Below are positions 17,992 to 25,281 of a DNA stretch of 64,000 bases, in pieces. The notes beneath the pieces are model-generated. The model was not told where the DNA came from. It searched no databases and saw only the letters and a list, made by a program, of their open reading frames with translations. Both the position numbers and the translations under genes were made by a program. Origin of the DNA: Candidatus Methylomirabilota bacterium (GTDB lineage Bacteria > Methylomirabilota > Methylomirabilia > Rokubacteriales > CSP1-6); assembly GCA_035764725.1 (NCBI GenBank), contig DASTYT010000047.1, positions 124,001-188,000 of the forward strand, in the 5' to 3' direction. Each line of letters begins with the position of its first letter. Position 1 is the stretch's first letter.

Positions 17992-19178
17992 GCCGCGATC
18001 GCGTCCGCGGCGCCGCCCCGGCCGCGGAACGCGCGCCGGAGCAGCGGCACCACCGCCAGGCCGAAGGCCGCGAACAGCACGAAGACGGTCCACATCGGCG
18101 CCATCGTCAGCACGGTCGTGGCGAAGACCGGACCGAGAAAGGCCGCGCCGATGCGCGAGGAATTGACGAAGCCGATCGCGGTGCCGGAGGAGCGCTGCGC
18201 GATCGCCGCGACGGAAAGCGGGAAGATCGGCGCGATGCAGAGCACCTGGAGGAAGCGCAGGGCTCCAAAGCTCCACACCTCGGGCGCCAGGGCCTGGGCG
18301 GCGAGGAGTACCGAGGAGAGGGCCAGGAACCAGACAATGGCCCGCAGATCGCCCACCAGCTCGCCGAGGCGCGGGGCGACCAGCGAGCCCACCGCGGCGG
18401 CGAGCCCGGTCACGAAGATGACGAGGCCGCCGGTTTCCAGGGTGTCCGCGGGCGCGACGCCCAGCGGAGGAAGAACCTGTGGAAGGATCGCAGTGAGGAA
18501 GAAGATCTGCGTGGAGGCCGCGAGCACGAGGAGGCAGACGGTCGCGACCTCGAAGATGGAGGTCGTCCCCTTCCGCGTCTCCGCCGCCGCGGGCGCGGCG
18601 CCGCCGGGCACGCCGAAACCCACGAGCACGCAGCAGCCCCACAGCAGCGTGCCACCGAGGAGGAACGACTCCGTGAAGCCCATGCGCGCGGCGGAGAAGG
18701 CGCCCACCGGCGGGCCCAGCACTTGACCCAGCGTCATCCCCGACTGGATGGCGGAAATGTCACGCCGTACGTCGCCCCCCGTGCGCCGGCCCGCCATGAT
18801 GAAGGCGAACGTGGACGAGGCGCCCATGAGCCCCAGGAAGACGCGTGCGCCCAGCATCTGCGGCAACGTGCGGGCCATGGCCATCAGGAAGAAGCCCGCG
18901 CCTTGGAGGAGCTGCACCAGCATGTAGAAGCCCTTGGGATCGCCGCGGCCGGCGAGGCGCCCGGAGAGCGGCGCCGTCACCACCGTGATCAGCGAGCTGA
19001 TGCCGAGGATCCACCCCGTCCACCGGATCGTGGACACCTCGTCGAGCGTGCTGATCCGGTGGATGTAGAAGGGCAGGCTCACGAAGACGAACGACCACGC
19101 GAAGCTGCCCACGAACATCGCGAGGGGAATCGTCCAGCGCGCGCGGAACGCGCGGGTGACGCCTCCCGGGCCCTTCAC
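17988..19178 (-). CDS. MFS transporter
   Basis: A 396-residue major facilitator protein starting with GTG, with twelve predictable hydrophobic segments in two halves separated by a loop near residue 200. The loop between helices 2 and 3 (APLSGRLAGRGDPKG) matches the MFS signature GxLaDrxGrr loosely. The gene overlaps the alcohol dehydrogenase stop at its start (GTGA) and the degenerate ABC ATPase start at its end (ATGA), so all three are tightly coupled. Substrate unknown; drug or metabolite efflux are both possible. Confidence 0.88.
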   Translation of the reverse strand: MKGPGGVTRAFRARWTIPLAMFVGSFAWSFVFVSLPFYIHRISTLDEVSTIRWTGWILGISSLITVVTAPLSGRLAGRGDPKGFYMLVQLLQGAGFFLMAMARTLPQMLGARVFLGLMGASSTFAFIMAGRRTGGDVRRDISAIQSGMTLGQVLGPPVGAFSAARMGFTESFLLGGTLLWGCCVLVGFGVPGGAAPAAAETRKGTTSIFEVATVCLLVLAASTQIFFLTAILPQVLPPLGVAPADTLETGGLVIFVTGLAAAVGSLVAPRLGELVGDLRAIVWFLALSSVLLAAQALAPEVWSFGALRFLQVLCIAPIFPLSVAAIAQRSSGTAIGFVNSSRIGAAFLGPVFATTVLTMAPMWTVFVLFAAFGLAVVPLLRRAFRGRGGAADAIAA

Positions 19179-20272
19179 TCGTACACGATCACGCTACGCT
19201 TCACGTCCCCCTGGAGCATGAGCTCGAACGCCTGATTGAGCTCGGCGAGGGGCAGCCGACGGCTGATCAGCTCGTCCAACTTGTACGTGCCCGCCTTGTA
19301 GAGATCGAGGAGGAGCGGCACGTCCGTACGCTGATGCCCGCCGCCGAACGAGGTCCCGGTGAGGATGCGCTGCTGGAGGAACATGGTGGGATCGATGGAC
19401 AGCCGCGTGCCGGAGGGGCACACCCCCACCACCACCGCCATGCCCCCGCGGTGCGTGCTGGCCAGCGCTTGCTCGATCGTCTTCTGCGTGCCGACCACCT
19501 CGAACGCGTAGTCCACGCCGCCCCGCCCGGCGATCTCGACCACGCGGGCGACCGGATCCTCGCGGGAGGCGTCGACGAGGTGGGTCGCGCCGAACTCCTC
19601 CGCCCAGCCCAGCTTCTTGCGCGAGAGATCGACGGCGATGACCTTCCCCGCCCCCACGAGGCGCGCGGCCTGTATGGTGTTGAGGCCCACGCCGCCGCAG
19701 CCGAACACCGCCACGCTCGCCCCCGCCGGCACCTTCGCGGCATTGAGCACGGGCCCCGCCCCCGCGAGCACCCCGCAGCTCACGAGGCACGCCACGTCGA
19801 GGGGCACGTCGCGGCGGATGGGGATCACGCTCTCCTCCATCAGTACGCCGTGCGTCGCGTAGCCGGCCACGCCGAGGAAATGGTGCAGCGGCTGCCCGCG
19901 CTTGCGGAGCCGCGTCGTCCCGTCGAGCAGGAACCAGCGCGGCTTGTCGCGCAGCGCGCAGAGGGTGGGCCGGCCGTTGGCGCAGTACCAGCATTTGCCG
20001 CACGACGGGATGTAGCTCGAGCACACGTGATCGCCCACCTGCACCGACTCCACCCCCGGCCCCACCGCCTCCACCACCCCGGAGGCCTCGTGGCCGAGCA
20101 CCACCGGGAGCGGGTGCGGGTAGTCTCCGTTCACCACGTGGTAGTCGCTGTGGCAGACCCCGTTGGCGGCGAAGCGCACGCGCACCTCGTGGGGGCCGGG
20201 CTCGAGGAGCTCGACCGTCTCCACCACCAGGGGCTTCTTCACGTCGTAGAGCACCGCCGCCGTCGTGTTCAT
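19175..20272 (-). CDS. Zinc-dependent alcohol dehydrogenase (MDR family)
   Basis: A 365-residue medium-chain dehydrogenase. Catalytic zinc ligands are in GVCHSDYH and GHEASG, the structural zinc site is CGKCWYCANGRPTLC, and the Rossmann motif is VFGCGGVGLNTIQ followed by an acidic residue (VIAVDLS), favouring NAD. It resembles class III and NDMA-dependent-type alcohol dehydrogenases. It starts 9 bases after the AhpD-like selenoprotein gene and overlaps the MFS gene. It oxidises a primary alcohol or reduces an aldehyde; the physiological substrate is unknown. Confidence 0.92.
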   Translation of the reverse strand: MNTTAAVLYDVKKPLVVETVELLEPGPHEVRVRFAANGVCHSDYHVVNGDYPHPLPVVLGHEASGVVEAVGPGVESVQVGDHVCSSYIPSCGKCWYCANGRPTLCALRDKPRWFLLDGTTRLRKRGQPLHHFLGVAGYATHGVLMEESVIPIRRDVPLDVACLVSCGVLAGAGPVLNAAKVPAGASVAVFGCGGVGLNTIQAARLVGAGKVIAVDLSRKKLGWAEEFGATHLVDASREDPVARVVEIAGRGGVDYAFEVVGTQKTIEQALASTHRGGMAVVVGVCPSGTRLSIDPTMFLQQRILTGTSFGGGHQRTDVPLLLDLYKAGTYKLDELISRRLPLAELNQAFELMLQGDVKRSVIVYE

Positions 20273-20281
20273 GGCCGTCCC

Positions 20282-20824
20282 TCACCGCAGCATGCAGAAG
20301 CCCTGCGCCTCGATGCCGAGCGCCGGATTGAACTTCGAGCGGAAGTTCTCCAGCGCCACCGCTGCCGCCAGCTCCACGATCTGCGCCTCGCTAAAGTGTC
20401 CCCGCAGCCGCGCGTGGAGGGCGTCGGTCACGCGCTCGCCGGTGATCGTCATCGCCTCCGCGTATTCCAGCGCGTCCCGCTCCATCGGCGAGAACAGCGC
20501 GCTGTCCCGCCAGCGCGGCACCTCCTGCACCTTCTCCTCGCTCGCCCCCGCCTGCATCCCCCTGGATGCGTTGATGTCGATTCAGAAGGGACAGCCGTTG
20601 ATCAGGGCGACGCGGAGATAGACGAGCGGCAGCAGTCCCTTCGGCAGGAGCCCCGATCGGTCCACCGCCGCGGCCAGCCGCTTGGCCGCCTGCAGGATGC
20701 CCGGCGTGTGGCCGAGGACCTTGCTGGTGTTGAGCACATAGCCGAAGGTCTCGCGCTCCTTGCCGAAGATCTCCTGGAGGATCGGGTCGCCTCCGTCGTC
20801 CTCGATCTCGCGCACGCGCGGCAT
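20282..20824 (-). CDS. AhpD-like (carboxymuconolactone decarboxylase family) probable selenoprotein with CxxU motif
   Basis: Read through one in-frame TGA this is a 180-residue AhpD-like protein. The TGA (20582-20584, codon 81) falls exactly at the second position of the family's redox CxxC motif, giving NGCPF-U-IDIN with Cys 78 and Sec 81. Both sides are in the same frame and both continue the family fold: the N-terminal half has the approach helix (LPLVYLRVALINGCPF), the C-terminal half RGMQAGASEEKV and the final LENFRSKFNPALGIEAQGF. A perfect 6-bp hairpin starts 12 bases after the UGA (separate entry). The start ATG is preceded by AGGAGG. Known family members reduce peroxides through a Cys pair; Sec would raise reactivity. 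The His usually four residues after the second Cys is Asn here. Alternative: a nonsense mutation or sequencing error. selA, selB, selC and selD are not in the window. Confidence 0.8.
20554..20569 (-). promoter_or_regulatory. Candidate bacterial SECIS hairpin
   Basis: Directly after the in-frame UGA (20582-20584) there is a 12-base spacer, then GCATCC, a four-base loop AGGG and GGATGC, a perfect 6-bp stem. The apical loop begins 18 bases after the UGA and has G at its second position. This agrees with what I recall of bacterial SECIS rules: the loop 16-37 bases after UGA, a small loop, and G in one of its first two positions. It lies within the coding sequence, as bacterial SECIS elements do. 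SelB binding is inferred, not shown. Confidence 0.65.
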
Positions 20825-20844
20825 GCCGCTCCTCCTCTCGCTTC

Positions 20845-21237
20845 TCAGGCCACACGCGCGAGCAGCGCGCGGACGCGCGCCACCGTGTCGGCGGGCTCGA
20901 AGGGCTTGGCGATGAAATCGTCGGCGCCGAGCTCGGCGGCGCGGGCGCGACCCGCGTCGTCGGCGTTCGCGGTGAGCATGATCACGGGCAGCCGCGCCGT
21001 CGCCGGCGCCTCGCGGAGGCGGCGGAGGGTCTCGAAGCCGTCGGGGGCAGGCATGACCACGTCCAGGATGATCAGGTCGGCGGGCGCCTCTGCCAGCCGC
21101 GCCAGCGCTGCCCGTCCGCCATTGACCGCGGCCGCGTCGAAGCCGGCGGCGTGAAGAATCATGGCGAGGATTCGGCCGATCTCCGGCTCGTCGTCGACGA
21201 TCAACACTCGTTTGCGGTTCTGGATCCCGTCATCCAT
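20845..21237 (-). CDS. Single-domain response regulator (receiver)
   Basis: A 130-residue stand-alone receiver domain. The acidic pocket VDDEPE, the phospho-acceptor in LIILDVVMP (Asp 59), the Thr in VIMLTAN and Lys in FIAKPFEP are present. There is no output domain. It ends 20 bases before the AhpD-like gene and could head that operon. The partner kinase is not adjacent; the hybrid kinases at 1-6581 are possible partners only by proximity. Confidence 0.92.
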   Translation of the reverse strand: MDDGIQNRKRVLIVDDEPEIGRILAMILHAAGFDAAAVNGGRAALARLAEAPADLIILDVVMPAPDGFETLRRLREAPATARLPVIMLTANADDAGRARAAELGADDFIAKPFEPADTVARVRALLARVA

Positions 21238-21257
21238 TTATCCGCTCGCCTCGCCTT

Positions 21258-21326
21258 CGGCTCGCCAAGCAACTGCCCCCGGACCGCCGTCTCAAGCGTG
21301 CGGCTCGCCAACCAACTGCCCCGGAC
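21258..21326. repeat. Two near-identical 26-27 bp direct repeats upstream of the receiver gene
   Basis: The copies at 21258-21284 and 21301-21326 both run CGGCTCGCCAA(g/c)CAACTGCCCC(c)GGAC and differ by one substitution and one base insertion; starts are 43 bases apart. They fill most of the 96-base gap between the receiver gene (start 21237) and the HAD gene stop (21334). They could be a duplicated operator or leader for the receiver gene, or a neutral duplication. Confidence 0.6.
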
Positions 21327-21333
21327 ATTACGT

Positions 21334-22143
21334 TCAGGCAAAATAGCTCGGCATGATCTCGCGGAAGAGGGCGAGGAGGCCGCCCTCGCGCGCGGCGGGG
21401 GCGACGCGGTCGGCGCGCGCGCGCACCCCGTCGGGCGCGCTCGGCATGGCCACGCCGAGGCCCGCGGCGTCGATCATCTCGAGGTCGTTCTCCTGGTCGC
21501 CCACCGCGATGGTCCGCTCCAGCGACACGCCGAGATGCTCGCAGAGATGCCGCAGCGCCACGCCCTTGGACGCCGCGGCCGGGATCATCTCGAGATAGTC
21601 GGTGCGGGTCATGACCAGGCGGGCGTCGGGCTGCGCCACCGGCTCGAGCTCGCCGCGCACCACCGGCAGCGTCGCGGGGTGGCCGATGAAGAGGCTCTTC
21701 ACGAAGCCGCCCAGCCGGAGGAAATCCAGCGGGTCCGGCATCGTCTCGAGGCGGATCTGCTGCTCTCCCGCGTACTCGAGCACGGGAAAGGTCTCCTCGA
21801 GGCAGTAGAGCCGGTCGTCCCTGTAGAACAGAGGATGCACCGGCGCATTCGCGAAGATCTCGTAGGCGCGCGCGAGAATGCCGCGCGGCAGCGTGAGCGA
21901 GAAGAGGTCGCGCCCCTCCTCGTGATCCCGCACGAGCGCGCCGTTGTAGAAGATGCACGGCGCGGTGATGCCGAGCTCGTCGCGGAAGCGCTCGGCGCCC
22001 GGCGGCATGCGACCGGTGGCGAGCGAGATCAACAGGCCGCGCTCACGCGCGAGGTGGAAGGCCTTGACGAGGGCGGGATCGAGCGGCTCGGACTTGCCGA
22101 CGAGAGTGCCGTCGAGATCGCAGACCAGGAGGTCCCAGGTCAT
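21334..22143 (-). CDS. Cof-type HAD-IIB phosphatase
   Basis: A 269-residue HAD phosphatase with motif I VCDLDGTLVG, motif II SLATGR, the Lys of motif III in AAASKGVALRHLCEHLG and motif IV VGDQENDLEMIDAAG. The large alpha/beta cap between motifs II and III defines the Cof/YbiV type, which dephosphorylates small phosphorylated metabolites (sugars, flavin or pyridoxal phosphates). The stop lies next to the repeats upstream of the receiver gene; the start is 2 bases after the stop of the TIM-barrel gene. Confidence 0.9.
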   Translation of the reverse strand: MTWDLLVCDLDGTLVGKSEPLDPALVKAFHLARERGLLISLATGRMPPGAERFRDELGITAPCIFYNGALVRDHEEGRDLFSLTLPRGILARAYEIFANAPVHPLFYRDDRLYCLEETFPVLEYAGEQQIRLETMPDPLDFLRLGGFVKSLFIGHPATLPVVRGELEPVAQPDARLVMTRTDYLEMIPAAASKGVALRHLCEHLGVSLERTIAVGDQENDLEMIDAAGLGVAMPSAPDGVRARADRVAPAAREGGLLALFREIMPSYFA

Positions 22144-22145
22144 GC

Positions 22146-22982
22146 CTAGCGGCGGCCCGCCGGCGCGGGCGCCCCGAGCACGGCCGCCGTCTGATCGCGC
22201 AGCCGCTTCGCCCAGCCCGCCGCCTCGCCGGTGGCGCCGGGCAAGGGACAGGCCGCCACCGCGGTGGCCTCGACGCCCAGCGCGCGCACCCGGCTCACGA
22301 TGTCGGCAAGCGGGATCACGCCGTCGCCGGGGGGCAGCCGATGCGCATCGCGGAGCGTCTCCGGATCGCCCGCGGGGGCGTCCGCGATCCGCACGAGCCC
22401 GATCCAGCGTGGTCGCAGATGCCCGACGTCCTCGGGCCGCGATCCCGCCAGGTGCATGTGGAACGTATCGAGCGCAATCCCGAGCGACTTCCGACCCACC
22501 GCCTCGATCACGTCCCCCGCCTCGCGGATGGTGCGGATCGACGACCACGCGTGCCCGAGGGGCAGAATGGCCAGACCCACGTCGTAGCGCTCGACCGCCA
22601 GCGCGAGCCGGCCCAGCGTGTGGCGGGCCTCGCGGAGGGCGTCCCGCTCGTCGGCGCCGTCGGGCCGCTCGCCCGGCTGTATCACCACCCACGGCGCGCC
22701 GAACGCGCGGGCGAGCGCGGCGGCTCCGTGGACCTGCGCGGTCACCGCCTCCAGCCCCACGCGCTCGCGGAAGGTGGCGTCGGGGATGGGGGCGAGCGCG
22801 GCGGCGGCGAGGTTGCGGCGCTTGAGCGCGGCCGCCACCGCCTCTGGCCCCCTCCGCTCCAGCTCGCGCCACAGCTTGGGGAGCCAGAGCTCCACCGCCT
22901 CGTACCCGGCGGCCGCTGCGCCCGCGAGCTCCTCGTCGAGCGGCCAGTCCGGCACGCAGGCGCCGGAGAGGGCCAGCCTCAC
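22146..22982 (-). CDS. TIM-barrel protein of the xylose isomerase/AP endonuclease 2 family
   Basis: A 278-residue protein of the sugar phosphate isomerase/epimerase type. The N-terminal MRLALSGACVPDW, YEAVELWLP, WVVIQPGE, and the metal-site segments LGIALDTFHMHL and GLVRIADAP follow the family's beta-strand order. One or two metal-ligand positions look substituted, so activity is uncertain. It overlaps the following small gene by four bases. Substrate unknown. Confidence 0.75.
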   Translation of the reverse strand: MRLALSGACVPDWPLDEELAGAAAAGYEAVELWLPKLWRELERRGPEAVAAALKRRNLAAAALAPIPDATFRERVGLEAVTAQVHGAAALARAFGAPWVVIQPGERPDGADERDALREARHTLGRLALAVERYDVGLAILPLGHAWSSIRTIREAGDVIEAVGRKSLGIALDTFHMHLAGSRPEDVGHLRPRWIGLVRIADAPAGDPETLRDAHRLPPGDGVIPLADIVSRVRALGVEATAVAACPLPGATGEAAGWAKRLRDQTAAVLGAPAPAGRR

Positions 22983-23236
22983 GCCTTGCGCTCCCGCTCA
23001 CTGAACTCCGCGGCGCAGCGCGGCCCGCAGAAGTAGACGCTGCGCCCGCCCGATTCGTCGCGAATCGCGCGCGAGCGGACCACGTAGGTCCCGCACACGG
23101 GATCCTTCACGAGCTCGTCGCGGCCGCGGGACTCCTCGAGCCGCGTGCGCCCGAGACGCTCGAGGGCGCCCTTGACGACAGGCCAGAGCACGACGATCAG
23201 CACCATGATCAGGCCGAGGAGGAAGAGCCCGCGCAT
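22979..23236 (-). CDS. Small membrane-anchored YHS/TRASH-like protein
   Basis: An 85-residue protein with one N-terminal transmembrane helix (LFLLGLIMVLIVVLWPVV) followed by a metal-binding-type domain: DPVCGTYV ... YFCGPRCAAEF. This matches the PP0621-like/YHS pattern in which Cys residues bind metal. The stop overlaps the TIM-barrel start (ATGA). Function unknown; the C-terminal domain should be cytosolic or periplasmic depending on topology. Confidence 0.8.
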   Translation of the reverse strand: MRGLFLLGLIMVLIVVLWPVVKGALERLGRTRLEESRGRDELVKDPVCGTYVVRSRAIRDESGGRSVYFCGPRCAAEFSERERKA

Positions 23237-23240
23237 CCGC

Positions 23241-23477
23241 TTAGCCGCGCGGCTCGGGGCGGATCGACAGCGAGCGGAGGAAGTCGCGATCCTGCTCGGT
23301 GACGTCGAACGCGTCGCCGCCGTCCGGCTTGCGCGCGCCCGCGAAGAAGATGCCGGTCTCCGCCCCCCGCCGCAGGATCTCCTGCACGGCCTCGCGCGAG
23401 GCCTGGGTGGCCCTCAGCGACACTTCGATGGCCTGCAGCAGCTTGGCCATGAGCGCGTCGTGGGGCTCGGAAGGCAT
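23241..23477 (-). CDS. Small conserved-looking protein of unknown function
   Basis: A 78-residue acidic-to-neutral protein with two predicted helices (ALMAKLLQAIEVSLRATQ and REAVQEILRRGAE) and the C-terminal TEQDRDFLRSLSI segment. It lacks a signal peptide. It starts the minus-strand run at 23477 and faces the Nudix gene divergently across 45 bases. I do not recognise a family. Confidence 0.55.
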   Translation of the reverse strand: MPSEPHDALMAKLLQAIEVSLRATQASREAVQEILRRGAETGIFFAGARKPDGGDAFDVTEQDRDFLRSLSIRPEPRG

Positions 23478-23522
23478 GGTCAGATGCTATCACGTAAGAT
23501 CGGGCGCGAGGAGGGCCGCTCA

Positions 23523-24065
23523 ATGGCCGGTGACTGGCAGTTCGTGCGCTCCACCCCGCTCCGCTCGATGGGCAAGCTGACGCTGCGCGAGGATACGTGG
23601 CGGCTGCCCACCGGTACCGAGCGTGCCTATCCCGTGCTGTACGTCGGAACCACCGTCGGCGTGGTGCCGCTCGTCGAGAGGGACCGGGTCGTGCTGATCC
23701 GCCAGTTCCGGCACCTCGTGAGAGACGATTCCTGGGAGCTACCGGGCGGCGGCGCGCTCCCGGGCGAGCGGCCGGAGGAGGCGGCGCAGCGGGAGCTGCG
23801 CGAGGAGGGCGGCTATCGCGCGGGGCGGCTCACGTTCCTGACCCGCTTCTTCCCCTCCAGCGCCTATCTCGACGAGGAGGCCCACTGCTATCTGGGAGAG
23901 GAGCTGGTCGCGGATCCCCTGCCGTCGGACGACGACGAGTTCTTCGAGCGGCGCATTGTCCCGCTCCGGGATGCGGTCGCGATGGCGCTGGACGACCGAA
24001 TCACGGAGTCCGTGTCCAAGGTCGCGCTCCTCGCCGCGGCGCTCCGGCTCGGAGTCCGGGTCTAG
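23523..24065 (+). CDS. Nudix hydrolase, ADP-ribose pyrophosphatase type
   Basis: A 180-residue Nudix enzyme. The Nudix box GGALPGERPEEAAQREL-REEGGY fits G-x5-E-x7-RE-U-x-EE-x-G-U exactly. The upstream VVLIRQFRHLVRDDSWELPGG segment is typical of the NudF/ADP-ribose branch. The ATG at 23523 was chosen because GAGGAGG stands about 10 bases upstream. It is the only plus-strand gene before 50605. It probably hydrolyses ADP-ribose or a related nucleoside diphosphate sugar. Confidence 0.9.
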   Translation: MAGDWQFVRSTPLRSMGKLTLREDTWRLPTGTERAYPVLYVGTTVGVVPLVERDRVVLIRQFRHLVRDDSWELPGGGALPGERPEEAAQRELREEGGYRAGRLTFLTRFFPSSAYLDEEAHCYLGEELVADPLPSDDDEFFERRIVPLRDAVAMALDDRITESVSKVALLAAALRLGVRV

Positions 24066-24214
24066 ACGTCACGCAGCGTAGCGGTGTCGGCGCGATTTAC
24101 GATCTTGCGATCCGGCGATTCTGGCCACCGGCAAGTGGCCGTTCCAGCGCGGATCTCATTCCGGCACGGCTCTTGCCACAGCAGGTGTATTAGCAGCAAC
24201 GGCAGTACAGGCGG

Positions 24215-24293
24215 GGCTGGTCACGTCCGCGGCCTGACCAGCCCGCCGCCACGGGCGCCGGTCCTCCCCGGCGCCCGTGGTTCTCTTCTTCCT
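24215..24293. terminator. Paired hairpins between convergent genes
   Basis: Two inverted repeats lie in the 226-base gap between the Nudix stop and the tctC stop. The first has a 9-bp stem GGCTGGTCA/TGACCAGCC (24215-24223 with 24235-24243). The second has a perfect 13-bp GC-rich stem CCACGGGCGCCGG/CCGGCGCCCGTGG (24249-24261 with 24268-24280), followed on the plus strand by the pyrimidine run TTCTCTTCTTCCT. It fits a plus-strand intrinsic terminator, and the hairpins lie about 12 bases past the tctC stop on the minus strand, where no T-run follows. The remaining 150 bases (24066-24214) show no gene. Confidence 0.65.
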
Positions 24294-25281
24294 ATGGCTT
24301 CCTCTCCTCCACCCTCCCGACCTTCCGCACTCCTTCGGCGAGCCTTTTCGCGTCCGCGGCGAAGAAGCGGGCGAAGTCGTCCCCCTGCTTGAACGCGATG
24401 GGAGTCTCGATCTTGTCCATCGCCCCCTTGAACTCGGGGTCGGCCACCGCCGCGCGCAGCGCATCCCGCAGCCGGGCCAGCACGGGCTCGGGTGTCCCGC
24501 GTGGAGCGAACACGCCCGCCCAGATGTAGAACTCGGCGTCGGGGTAGCCGAGCTCCTTGAACGTCGGCACGTCGGGCAAGGCGGCCACGCGCGACTCCCC
24601 CCAGCCCGCGAGGGCGCGGAGCTTGCCCGCCTTGATGTGCGGGAGGACCACCGCGGGACCGGACGCGAGCGCGTCGACGTGGCCGCCGAGGAGCGCTGTC
24701 AGCGCGGGCCCCGCACCCGCGTGGGGCACGTGCCGGAGCTTGATGCCCGCCGCATGGGACAGGAGCTCCATCGCCATGTGGAGCGTGCCGTAGATGCCCG
24801 AGGACGAGTACGAGATCTGCCCCGGCCGCTGCCGCGCGTCCTCGATGAAATGCTTCGCGGTCTTCCACGGGCTCTCCGTGCGGACGACGAGCACGGTGGG
24901 ATCGGCGGAGATCAGCGCGATCGGCGTGAGCTGATCCACCGTGTAGGCGGGTGGGCGCCCGAAGAGCTTGTCCGCCTCGGGGATGATCGAGATGCTCGAC
25001 AGCGCCAGCAGCAGCGTGTACCCGTCGGGCTTGCTCGTGGCCGCGAACTGCATGCCGACGGCGCCCGCCGCGCCCGTCTTGTTGACCACGCCCACCGGCT
25101 GCTTGAGCGTGCGCTCCATCGCGGCGGCCACCGGCCGCGCGGTGAGATCGGCCACGCCGCCCGGCGGGAAGGGCACCACCATGGTGATGGGGCGCGAGGG
25201 ATATACGTCCTGGGCGAAGACAGGGCCCGCCATGCCCAGGAGGCCGGCAGCCAGCGCGAGCGCGATCCGGTATCGACTCAC
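24292..25281 (-). CDS. tctC: Tripartite tricarboxylate transporter binding protein (TctC/Bug)
   Basis: A 329-residue Bug-family periplasmic protein with a Sec signal (cleavage near VFAQD) and the family start YPSRPITMVVPFPPGG. The GTG at 25281 overlaps the tctA stop (GTGA) and has GGAG upstream; an in-frame start further upstream lies within tctA and was rejected. Known relatives bind citrate, other carboxylates or dipeptides. It is the last gene of the fifteen-gene minus run. Confidence 0.92.
   Translation of the reverse strand: MSRYRIALALAAGLLGMAGPVFAQDVYPSRPITMVVPFPPGGVADLTARPVAAAMERTLKQPVGVVNKTGAAGAVGMQFAATSKPDGYTLLLALSSISIIPEADKLFGRPPAYTVDQLTPIALISADPTVLVVRTESPWKTAKHFIEDARQRPGQISYSSSGIYGTLHMAMELLSHAAGIKLRHVPHAGAGPALTALLGGHVDALASGPAVVLPHIKAGKLRALAGWGESRVAALPDVPTFKELGYPDAEFYIWAGVFAPRGTPEPVLARLRDALRAAVADPEFKGAMDKIETPIAFKQGDDFARFFAADAKRLAEGVRKVGRVEERKP

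Noticed and set aside
20582..20824. Reading the AhpD-like gene as a pseudogene with a nonsense codon
   Set aside because: The TGA sits precisely at the redox Cys position, the frame is intact on both sides, a SECIS-like stem follows, and there is a good ribosome site; Sec is the simpler explanation, though error cannot be excluded.
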